From Candidatus Leptofilum proximum (GTDB lineage: Bacteria; Chloroflexota; Anaerolineae; Promineifilales; Promineifilaceae): 64,000 nucleotides of DNA. The stretch covers positions 3,410,001 to 3,474,000 of the forward strand of contig JADJXK010000002.1 of NCBI GenBank assembly GCA_016710325.1, read 5' to 3'. Made by a program: the position numbers and the translations under genes. Shown piece by piece: positions 28,949-36,496 of this stretch (position 1 is its first letter; each line of letters begins with the position of its first letter). The notes under the pieces were generated by a model. The model ran no database searches, had not been told where the DNA came from, and was given only the letters and a program-made list of their open reading frames with translations.

Positions 28949-28950
28949 GG

Positions 28951-29187
28951 TTATTCGCTGCCAGTGTTGGGAGCGTCAGCCAAATCCTCGTCATCATCTC
29001 CCCAGCTGATAATCCAGATGCAGGCGCCGGCAACCAGGATCGTCACCACAATCAGCCAGAACCATTGGCCGCCCTGCAAACCCACATCGCGCGCTTCATA
29101 CACCAGCAAAATTACCATGCCCAGCGCCAAAACAAACCAGGCAGACAAATTTGGGTGGCTTGTGATCCAATTTTTCAAACTGTCCAT
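28951..29187 (-). CDS. small membrane protein (78 aa)
   Basis: The product has two hydrophobic helices (LSAWFVLALGMVILLVY and FWLIVVTILVAGACIWII) and an acidic tail (GDDDEDLADAPN). It directly precedes the site-2 protease gene, and could be a partner of it. No family is recognised. Confidence 0.65.
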   Translation of the reverse strand: MDSLKNWITSHPNLSAWFVLALGMVILLVYEARDVGLQGGQWFWLIVVTILVAGACIWIISWGDDDEDLADAPNTGSE

Positions 29188-29289
29188 TGAGAAGTACCTA
29201 TCCAGAGATTTTGCAGATTGTCTTTCTGCACTGGCGCAGTCGTTGACTAAAAGTCATCATCTGGCAAATTTAAACTTGCCAGAGAGTGT

Positions 29290-29355
29290 GTCATACCCGC
29301 GAAGGCGGGTATCCAATTTGTGCACCAGCTAGATTCCCGCCCTCGCGGAAATGAC
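29290..29355. repeat. CCCGCGAAGGCGGG-type palindromic repeat
   Basis: TCATACCCGCGAAGGCGGGT pairs with the distant GATTCCCGCCCTCGCGGAAA. This word is a well-known interspersed palindrome in many bacteria. A second copy is at 61899. The rest of the 29188-29508 spacer shows no gene. Confidence 0.85.
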
Positions 29356-29508
29356 AATCAAAAAAGTGCAAGAATAATGTAAAAGTGTTACCCCGCCTGA
29401 TTATAAAGAAAAATTGAGTAATCAGGTAATGGCCTGATTACTCAATTACAAAACGTTCATATGGTAGCCAACCTGCGCGAGGATCAACCTCCCGCAGGTT
29501 AGTTTTCA

Positions 29509-30441
29509 TTACTCTCGGGCGGCCAGCCACTTTTCCAGCTCCATGGCGGCGCCAGTGCCCTGGCCTACCGAGGTGGCAATCTGGCGGAAGTGGGAATCCT
29601 GGATTTCGCCCGCGGCATACACGCCGGGTACGCTGGTGCGGTAGCGTTCATCGGTGATAACGTAGCCTTCTTCATCCATCGCCAGCTGCCCAACCAGGAA
29701 CTTGCTGTTGGGGAAATGGCCAATGAAGATAAAAACGCCGTCCGTCTCCAGATTTTGAGTTTTGCCTGTTTTTAAATTTTTTGTTTGTACGCCCTGGACC
29801 ACGCCATTACCCTCAATTTCTTCAACAACCGTATCCCAGATAAAGGAAATTTTGGGGTTGGCGAAGGCGCGCTGCTGCAGCGCGGTGCCCGCGCGCAGTT
29901 CATCGCGACGGTGAATGACTTCGACCTTGTTGGCAAATTTGGTCAGGAAGATGCCCTCTTCCATGGCGCTGTCGCCGCCGCCCACCACCACAACATCCTT
30001 GCCGCGGAAGAAGAAGCCATCGCAGGTGCCGCAGTAGCTGACGCCGCGGCCAATAAACGCTTCTTCACCCGGCACGCCCAGGTGTCGCGGTGACGCCCCG
30101 GCGGTAACAATGACGCCGTCTGCTAAGTATTCTTTGCCATAGGTTTTGATATAGAAGGGAGGCCCTTTGGTGAAATCGACTTCAACCACTTCGTCATACT
30201 CAAAGCGGGCGCCAAAATGTTCGGCCTGTTTTTGCATGACTTCTACCAGCTCCGGGCCGGTGGGTGTTTTTTCTTCTGACCAAAAGCCTGGGTAGTTTTC
30301 CACCTCGTGGGTGATGGCGATCTGGCCGCCAATTTGGGTACCGGCAATGACCAGCGGGTTTAGCTGGGCGCGGCCGGTGTAAATTGCGGCCGTTAACCCG
30401 GCTGGTCCTGATCCAATAATAACAACGCGTTCTTTTTCCAT
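29509..30441 (-). CDS. trxB: thioredoxin-disulfide reductase
   Basis: The 310-aa flavoprotein reduces thioredoxin with NADPH. It has the FAD motif VIIGSGPAGLTAAIY, the redox centre CGTC in SYCGTCDGFFF, the NADPH motif VVVGGGDSAMEEG, and the C-terminal FAD block GVYAAGEIQD. The start MEKERVVII (30441) fits the family length; a longer in-frame ATG at 30495 is possible. No thioredoxin gene is adjacent. Confidence 0.95.
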   Translation of the reverse strand: MEKERVVIIGSGPAGLTAAIYTGRAQLNPLVIAGTQIGGQIAITHEVENYPGFWSEEKTPTGPELVEVMQKQAEHFGARFEYDEVVEVDFTKGPPFYIKTYGKEYLADGVIVTAGASPRHLGVPGEEAFIGRGVSYCGTCDGFFFRGKDVVVVGGGDSAMEEGIFLTKFANKVEVIHRRDELRAGTALQQRAFANPKISFIWDTVVEEIEGNGVVQGVQTKNLKTGKTQNLETDGVFIFIGHFPNSKFLVGQLAMDEEGYVITDERYRTSVPGVYAAGEIQDSHFRQIATSVGQGTGAAMELEKWLAARE

Positions 30442-30743
30442 AATAAAGTGTGTACCTTCAGTTTCTTTTGTCTGCTTATTAGAGAGTTCTTCCATGCTTT
30501 AGACGAGTAATGGGTGTGAATTCTTACCTGAAAACAGGTCTGGCATCACAGGCGCCTCTCTATTTTCAGGAACAAGTAATTTATGCCTTCGATTATATCT
30601 CAATCTTATATCTGGATACGCGGTGTTAGAGAGGCAGGAATCTATACTGGGTTCACTGAGCCAAGCAAAGCGGCGGCCGGGCACCGGCGCTTGGTTATTT
30701 GTTTTATGCCTGGCAAATAAATAAGTTTTGAAAGGTGAATGAT

Positions 30744-30908
30744 ATGCTACGTTATGCGCTTATTTTCCTGGTAGTGGCTTTGTTGGCTGCGTTTCTGGGG
30801 TTCGGTGGTATTGCTGGTGCAGCCGCTGGTATTGCACAGATTTTGTTTTATATCTTTATTGCTTTCTTCTTGATAAGCATTGTTCTGAACTTTTTGCGGC
30901 GGGCATAG
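30744..30908 (+). CDS. DUF1328 family small membrane protein
   Basis: The 54-aa product (MLRYALIFLVVALLAAFLGF...) has two hydrophobic helices with the Gly/Ala-rich GGIAGAAAGIAQILF turn of the DUF1328 (YtjA) family. AAAGGTG lies upstream of the ATG. Its function is not established. It stands alone and is followed by a terminator. Confidence 0.85.
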   Translation: MLRYALIFLVVALLAAFLGFGGIAGAAAGIAQILFYIFIAFFLISIVLNFLRRA

Positions 30909-30941
30909 TCGTCGCAACGTCCACATCTAAATAAGTCGAAC

Positions 30942-30971
30942 GGCCGGGTGATTTGTCATCCGGCCTTTTTT
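30942..30971 (+). terminator. intrinsic terminator after the DUF1328 gene
   Basis: GGCCGGGTGA, a TTTG loop and TCATCCGGCC form a stem, followed by six T. Confidence 0.9.
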
Positions 30972-30987
30972 GGGGGTAGAGAAGGGG

Positions 30988-32214
30988 TCAGGCTACGGCC
31001 GTTACCGGCAAATAAATCGTAAAGGTGGTGCCTTCACCCACGATGCTGTCCACTTCAATATGGCCGTGGTGCTCCTCCACAATCTTTTGCGCCACCGAAA
31101 GGCCCAGCCCGCTGCCTTCGGCGCTTTCGCTGCCGGGGATGCGGTAAAAGCGCTCAAACAAGTGGCCGATGTCTTCTGGCTCAATGCCGGGGCCGGTGTC
31201 GGCCACGCTGATTTGCACCACATTGGCCTGGCAGCTGGCGCTGAGGGTGATACGGCCGTTGACCACATTGTACTTAACCGCATTGCTCACCAGGTTCAGC
31301 AGCACCTGCTTTAGCCGGTCGGCATCGCCGATGACGGCCGTTTTGCCGCTGGCCGCAGGCAGGTCTGGCGCTAACTCCATGACAATTTCAATGCCGCGGG
31401 CGGCGGCCTGCGCCTGCGAAATATTTACCACATCTTCAATGATTTGCCGTACCGGCACTGCCTCACGCGCCAGCCGCATCCGGCCAGACTCCAGCCTGGC
31501 AAAGTCCAGGAAATCCTTTGTCATCTTCGACAGCCGGTTGGACTCTTTTTTGATCATGCTCACCAGGTCGGCGTGTTTTTCCTGCGGAATTTCAGGCCGG
31601 GAGAGCAGCTCGCTGGCGGCAGAAATGGCCATCAGCGGCGTTTTGAGCTCGTGCATAATCTCGGCGATGAGGTCTGACTGGCTGAAGAGGTGGGCATTCA
31701 TGATAGCCACGGCCGACTGTGACGCCAGAGCCTCCATCAGGGCCACGTCCTGGCCGGTATAGTGAGCATTATCTTGCTTGTTGATCACTTCCAGGGCGCC
31801 AATAACGCCCTGGCTGGTCACCAGCGGCACAGCCAGCATCGAGCGGGTGACAAATTCCAGGTCTTCATCGACATTGGCATAAAAACGCTCATCGGTCTGC
31901 ACGTCATCCAGAATGAGGGAACGGCCGTGCCGTACCACCCAACCGGCAATGCTGTTATCTAGCGGTACAACAATGTCTTGCAGCACCTCGCCGCGTGTGG
32001 AGGCGGCAAAATGGAGCTGCCCCGTCGAGCGGTTCACCAGGAGGATGGAGGCTGTTTCGGTGTGGGTCAGCTCGGTGGCCACGTCCATCACCAGCGACAG
32101 GAGTTCATCCAGCCGCAGGGTGGAGCTGAGCCGCTGGCTGATTTGCAGCAGCCGTGCCAGATGCTCGGGCGAGATAGCCGTGCCTGGTTTCGCGGCAGGT
32201 TTCACTTGTTCCAT
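30988..32214 (-). CDS. GAF domain sensor histidine kinase
   Basis: This is a 408-aa soluble kinase. The GAF domain spans about residues 40-170 (ETASILLVNRSTGQLHF, SMLAVPLVTSQGVIGALEVINK). The HisKA phospho-acceptor is in AEIMHELKTPLMAISA, and the HATPase has NLVSNAVKYN, DTGPGIEPED and GSGLGLSVAQ. It is the last gene of a minus-strand row after the receiver-ParA fusion and the sirtuin, so these three are likely cotranscribed. Confidence 0.93.
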   Translation of the reverse strand: MEQVKPAAKPGTAISPEHLARLLQISQRLSSTLRLDELLSLVMDVATELTHTETASILLVNRSTGQLHFAASTRGEVLQDIVVPLDNSIAGWVVRHGRSLILDDVQTDERFYANVDEDLEFVTRSMLAVPLVTSQGVIGALEVINKQDNAHYTGQDVALMEALASQSAVAIMNAHLFSQSDLIAEIMHELKTPLMAISAASELLSRPEIPQEKHADLVSMIKKESNRLSKMTKDFLDFARLESGRMRLAREAVPVRQIIEDVVNISQAQAAARGIEIVMELAPDLPAASGKTAVIGDADRLKQVLLNLVSNAVKYNVVNGRITLSASCQANVVQISVADTGPGIEPEDIGHLFERFYRIPGSESAEGSGLGLSVAQKIVEEHHGHIEVDSIVGEGTTFTIYLPVTAVA

Positions 32215-32226
32215 AAAATGTGCTCA

Positions 32227-33009
32227 CTATAGATTGGTTGCTGCTTCAATGCCATGACGACGAAATGGTTCGGCCAGCTGGGGCAGCAGTTCGGCCACAT
32301 CTTCGCGAAACAGGAGGTCGGCCTCTCGGTCCATGTGGGTGGGGCCTAAATTGACGATGATGAGCTGCGCGCCGGCTCGTTTGGCCAGCAGCGGCAGGTC
32401 ACCGGCCGGGGCCACTTCCAGCGAGGAACCGGCCACCAGCATGACGTCACACATGGCGACTTCTGCCTGAGCCAGGCGCATAACGCGGGCGGGCAAAAGT
32501 TCACCAAATAATACCACGTTTGGCTTGATGATGTGGCCGCAGGTGCAAATGGGCAGCGCGCCGCTGGTTGCGTACCGTTCCAGCAAGGGCTGGGCGTCGA
32601 CGTCATCGTGGCAGCCCTGGCAGGTGGCGCGGCGCAGGCTGCCGTGCACTTCATACACTGTGCGCGAGCCAGCTTTGGTGTGCAGCAGATCGATGTTTTG
32701 GGTGATGACGGCCTGCAAACGGCCGTTTGCCTCCAAAGAAGCCAGGGCCAGGTGGGCGGGATTGGGTTGGGCGTTGAGAATGGTGTGGGCCAATGGCCGT
32801 AACCAGTCAAAAAAAGCGGCGGGATTGTGCCGGAAGGCATAAATCGAGGCGACTTCCATCGGGTCTACGTCGTCCCACACGCCTGATTCTGGGCTGCGAA
32901 AATCGGGAATGCCAGAGGGGGTGCTGATACCGGCTCCGGTAAGCGCCACCACCCGTTTAGCCTGGCGCAGCAGTTCGATGGCACGGACAACGGTGGGAGT
33001 TGAGGTCAT
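32227..33009 (-). CDS. NAD-dependent protein deacylase (Sir2 family)
   Basis: This 260-aa sirtuin removes acyl groups from lysines, using NAD. It has GAGISTPSGIPDFRSP for NAD, TQNIDLLHTKAGS, the catalytic His in VHGSLRRATC, and FGELLP. The zinc-binding Cys are TCQGC and CTCGH; the second pair has CxC spacing instead of CxxC. It lies between the receiver-ParA gene and a histidine kinase gene, with about 10-nt gaps. Confidence 0.93.
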   Translation of the reverse strand: MTSTPTVVRAIELLRQAKRVVALTGAGISTPSGIPDFRSPESGVWDDVDPMEVASIYAFRHNPAAFFDWLRPLAHTILNAQPNPAHLALASLEANGRLQAVITQNIDLLHTKAGSRTVYEVHGSLRRATCQGCHDDVDAQPLLERYATSGALPICTCGHIIKPNVVLFGELLPARVMRLAQAEVAMCDVMLVAGSSLEVAPAGDLPLLAKRAGAQLIIVNLGPTHMDREADLLFREDVAELLPQLAEPFRRHGIEAATNL

Positions 33010-33019
33010 TGTTTAACAA

Positions 33020-34240
33020 CTACGCTTTTATCAGCTGCTGGGCAATTTGCCGGATCAGGAGCGATGCCTTGGCTTGCGGGTTCAACTGCACCAGTGGGAT
33101 GTTTTTGTTGACGGCCTGGTTCATTTCGGTTGGCGACACTGGCAGAACGGCCGTCAGCGGGTGGTTAAGAAACTTCTCTAGCGATTCATGGGGAATAGCC
33201 ATGAGGCCGCTAAAGTCAAACATGATGGCGCGCACGGCCGTTGCCGGTGGCGCAATCTCGTGTAAGTGTTCCAGCAGCAGCCGGGCACTGGCCAGGGCCA
33301 CCCGCTCCGGTCGCAGGCAGACGATGATCTGGTTGGCCTGGGTCAAAACGGATTCAATCACCTCGGTCAGCTGGTGCCCGCAGTCGATAACCAAATGATG
33401 ACCCGGCTTGATGAGCGGCTGCAGCAGGTTAAGCGTTTGCTCCGGGCGCAGCGGCAGCGGTTCATTGGCCAGCTGCGAGTGGGTCAACAGCAGGTTCAGA
33501 TGATCGTTAAATTTGCTTAGTTCAGCTTGCACTACTTCTGGCCAGCGGCTTTCGGGTTGGCTCAGCACGCGGTTCAGACCGCTGTTGTGTTTCTGGCTCA
33601 GGTAGAGGGCGATGTGTCCTTGCACCAGGTCAAGGTCAACCAGGGTGGTTTGACGGCCGGTGCTGGCCAGGCTGCTGGCCAGGTTGATCGCCAGTGTGGT
33701 GGCTCCAGCTCCGCCGCGTGCCCCTAATACGGCCGTTACGCTGCCCGAAATGGGGAAGGAGATGGTGTTGGCCACCGAGCCACTGGCGTCCCAAACCGAC
33801 TTTTTCTTTTTGTCGGGGAGTGGCTCATGCAGGCGGGTATCGTCCACCGCTTTGGGGGTACGGTCTTCGAGGATCATTCTGACTCGTTCTAAAAGTTCAT
33901 CTGGCTCGGTGGGTTTGGTCAGGTAATCATCGGCGCCGGCGTCAAACCCGGCCAGTTTTTGTGCGGCTTCGTCAACGGCCGTAAACATGATGATGGGGAT
34001 GTCGGCCAGCTTAGGCGTACTTCGCACCCGGCGGCACACCTCCCAGCCGTCCATCTCCGGCATCATACCATCCACCATGATCAAATCCGGGCTTTCCGAC
34101 TCAGCCAGGCTCAACCCGCGAAAACCAGAACGTGCCGCCAGCACATTGTACCCCTGCTGTTGCAAGACGCGCTGAATGATGTTGAGTGTTTCTGGATGGT
34201 CGTCTATTACAAGGACCTTGTAGGCAATTGACGTTGTCAT
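33020..34240 (-). CDS. response regulator fused to ParA/MinD-like ATPase (CpaE-like)
   Basis: At 406 aa, residues about 1-130 form a receiver domain (VIDDHPETL, phospho-Asp in LIMVDGMMPEMDG, Lys in YLTKPTEPDE). Residues about 160-406 form a MinD/ParA-type ATPase with the deviant Walker A ARGGAGATTLA and DLDLVQGH. This is the layout of CpaE, which places type IV/Flp pilus machinery at the pole. No cpa/tad genes are in the window, so its target may be elsewhere or different. Confidence 0.88.
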   Translation of the reverse strand: MTTSIAYKVLVIDDHPETLNIIQRVLQQQGYNVLAARSGFRGLSLAESESPDLIMVDGMMPEMDGWEVCRRVRSTPKLADIPIIMFTAVDEAAQKLAGFDAGADDYLTKPTEPDELLERVRMILEDRTPKAVDDTRLHEPLPDKKKKSVWDASGSVANTISFPISGSVTAVLGARGGAGATTLAINLASSLASTGRQTTLVDLDLVQGHIALYLSQKHNSGLNRVLSQPESRWPEVVQAELSKFNDHLNLLLTHSQLANEPLPLRPEQTLNLLQPLIKPGHHLVIDCGHQLTEVIESVLTQANQIIVCLRPERVALASARLLLEHLHEIAPPATAVRAIMFDFSGLMAIPHESLEKFLNHPLTAVLPVSPTEMNQAVNKNIPLVQLNPQAKASLLIRQIAQQLIKA

Positions 34241-34298
34241 GGATTATTCCTGGTACAAAGTAACTGGAGGTCTTTCATTGCTCCACTAAGCAAGCTAA

Positions 34299-35087
34299 CT
34301 ATACAGGTGGCCAGGGATAATGCCGCCCTGGACCGGGTGAAACAAATCTGGCCTGCTGTAACAGGTGCATGGTGCGTTTTTGCAAAGCCTCTACTTCTGC
34401 CTGGGCCAGCAGCCGGATTAAGTCGGCCCGCAGATCGCTTTCATTGGTGGCCAGTTTGTGGCTAAACGCTTCCAGATCAGCCAGCAGTTCAGCGGGAATC
34501 GGTTCACCAGCAAATTCCCAAATAACGGTACGCAGCTTGTGCTCGGTATGGAAACAAATGCCATGATCGATAAGCCACAAGCGATCGCCTTCATCGCGTG
34601 TTTCCAACAGTACATGTCCCGCCTTGCGGTCTGCATTGTTGATGATGATATCCAGTATAACGGTCTTTTGTAAAGCGTCCCGGAATAGTGGTTCACCTTC
34701 AAAGGTGAAGTAGTGGGCTTCCGGATCGTGAGGGATGAACAACTGCACGGAACCTGTGCCGTGCGAGCCTTCGCGCAGCACGGTGGGGGGGATGAGATTC
34801 CAGCCGAGCGCGTGGCTCACCACGAAGGCAGCTCGTTCTCGCTGGCACAGGGTCCCTTGGGTAAAGTCCCACAACGGCCGTTCCCCCCGGCGCGGTTTGT
34901 AAACGGCACGCACTTCGGTGATGGCTCCCCGCGGCACATGGGGCAGCGCTTCCCAAACGGCCGTGTTGGGGCAAACGTTAACCAGGAAGGAGTAGTTCGA
35001 GCTCCAGGGCAGCACCCCCTTAACATCAAGGGTGCCAACCTGTAACAGATGAAGCCATTCGGCCGTGTTTAATGCCTGTTGTGCCAT
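34299..35087 (-). CDS. SCO1664 family protein
   Basis: The 262-aa product matches the SCO1664 family (PI3/4-kinase-like or HipA-like fold): LPWSSNYSFLVNV, YKPRRGERPLWDF, RERAAFVVSHALGWNLIPPT, GSVQLFIPHDPEAHYF, NADRKAGHVLLE and LWLIDHGICFH. The NADRK and DHG motifs would be the kinase-like catalytic and metal sites. The function is unknown. It stands with DUF3090 and a histidine-phosphatase gene, a trio conserved in Actinobacteria. Start 35087 is the first ATG. Confidence 0.88.
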   Translation of the reverse strand: MAQQALNTAEWLHLLQVGTLDVKGVLPWSSNYSFLVNVCPNTAVWEALPHVPRGAITEVRAVYKPRRGERPLWDFTQGTLCQRERAAFVVSHALGWNLIPPTVLREGSHGTGSVQLFIPHDPEAHYFTFEGEPLFRDALQKTVILDIIINNADRKAGHVLLETRDEGDRLWLIDHGICFHTEHKLRTVIWEFAGEPIPAELLADLEAFSHKLATNESDLRADLIRLLAQAEVEALQKRTMHLLQQARFVSPGPGRHYPWPPV

Positions 35088-35149
35088 TTTAACGATTATG
35101 TACACCAATGGCCTCGGCAGCGTGGCGCCTCAAAAGAAGGAACGTTGCC

Positions 35150-35656
35150 TCAATGGGCGTGTCCATTGCGTTGTGGGCAAAAATGGCCGGTTGCATCAAT
35201 CGGCTTGCCGCAGTTGCCGCAAATCGGACGCCCTGCCTTCACCACATCGTAAGCGTGCTGCACCAGCGCCTGCACCTGGGCACGGGTGATCCAGTAGCTC
35301 ACCACGTTGGGCTCTTCGTCTTCGGCCACCAGTTCGTAGGCGACCAGCACTACCTGGTTGCTGTCTTCGTTGTAACCAATGCCAATGTTGCCCACGCGGA
35401 ACAGCGATTCCACCGGTTCACGCAGGCGCATGTCGGTCCATACCGACGTATCATTGGCCTCCGGGTATTTGTTAGCCAGTTCCTGAACCAGCGCTTCAAA
35501 GCTTTCCGCCAGCATGCGGGCCTGTTCTTTTTCGATGGTCAGGGAGATGGTTTGTGAGCCGCGGCTGCCTTGCAGGTAAAAGGTACGCTGCCCAGGTGGA
35601 CCAATGGTGCCGACGGTAATTTGTGTCGCTGGGTTTAATTCGATGTGGCTAGGCAT
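35150..35656 (-). CDS. DUF3090 family protein
   Basis: The 168-aa protein has the DUF3090 pattern (QRTFYLQGSRGSQTISLTIEKEQ, and CGNCGKPIDATGHFCPQRN at the C-terminus, a zinc-ribbon of two Cys pairs). The role is unknown, but the family always travels with the phosphomutase and SCO1664 genes. It lies 8 nt after the phosphomutase stop. Confidence 0.9.
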   Translation of the reverse strand: MPSHIELNPATQITVGTIGPPGQRTFYLQGSRGSQTISLTIEKEQARMLAESFEALVQELANKYPEANDTSVWTDMRLREPVESLFRVGNIGIGYNEDSNQVVLVAYELVAEDEEPNVVSYWITRAQVQALVQHAYDVVKAGRPICGNCGKPIDATGHFCPQRNGHAH

Positions 35657-35664
35657 AAGATTCT

Positions 35665-36372
35665 CTAACTATTGGTGTTGCTATCGGTAACGGCCGTCTG
35701 GCCATTGTCCGATTTTTCTGTTTTTGCTTTCGTCTTCTTTTTTTTCTCTGCGGGTTTGGGTGGTGGTTGCAGCGGGCCGTCATCGTTGATGCGCCCAACC
35801 CGCACCACACCATTCCTGGCCAGGTTCAGCACACTCACTGAGGCCGGCGAGACGATGAGGCGCTGAAACAAATCGATGTGTACTCCCAGGTAATAAGCCA
35901 GCACCAGCTTGATCAGATCCGCATGAGAGACAACCACAATAATGTCCTGGTCTTCATGATTTTGCGCCAGGGCTTCAATGGCTTCCACGCCGCGTATCTG
36001 CACGCCGCGCAGTGAATCTCCGCCGGGAAACTGCATACGGCTGGGATAAAACTGCACGGTAAACCACTCTTTCTTCTTGGCCAGCTTTTTGATCTTTTTG
36101 CCTTCCCATTCGCCATAACGCACTTCGCCTAAGCTGTCCAGGAGGTTAACGGGTAGGTCGAAGGTGTTGGCGATCAAATCGGCCGTTTCCCGGCAGCGCA
36201 GTACAGGGCTGCTGTAAATGGCTTTCACCGGTAACGGGGCCAACCTTTCGGCGGCGGCGGCGGCTTGCTGACGGCCGTTTTCATTCAAATGAATCCCTTC
36301 AATCCAGCCTGCCAGACGATGTTTTTTCACCCAATCGTTTTCGCCGTGTCGCACAAGAAGTATGGTTGTCAT
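35665..36372 (-). CDS. MSMEG_4193-type histidine phosphatase / phosphomutase
   Basis: The 235-aa enzyme has the histidine-phosphatase signature LLVRHGENDW with the catalytic His, the second catalytic region SSPVLRCRETA, and VVVSHADLIKLVLAYY. It is the MSMEG_4193 branch of the phosphoglycerate-mutase-like superfamily. The last 40 residues are a Lys-rich tail (EKKKKTKAKTEKS) that looks disordered. ATG 36372 (MTTILLVRHG) is preferred to the longer reading. Confidence 0.9.
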   Translation of the reverse strand: MTTILLVRHGENDWVKKHRLAGWIEGIHLNENGRQQAAAAAERLAPLPVKAIYSSPVLRCRETADLIANTFDLPVNLLDSLGEVRYGEWEGKKIKKLAKKKEWFTVQFYPSRMQFPGGDSLRGVQIRGVEAIEALAQNHEDQDIIVVVSHADLIKLVLAYYLGVHIDLFQRLIVSPASVSVLNLARNGVVRVGRINDDGPLQPPPKPAEKKKKTKAKTEKSDNGQTAVTDSNTNS

Positions 36373-36496
36373 GGGTGAATAATAGCACAAGTAAGAAGGG
36401 TATGAAATAGATAATATACACACCGCAACTTGGCCCAGCCGTCTGAGCAGGCAGCCAGGTTTTGGCCGAGAAGGTTGTTGTCAGGCGGTACGGCCG

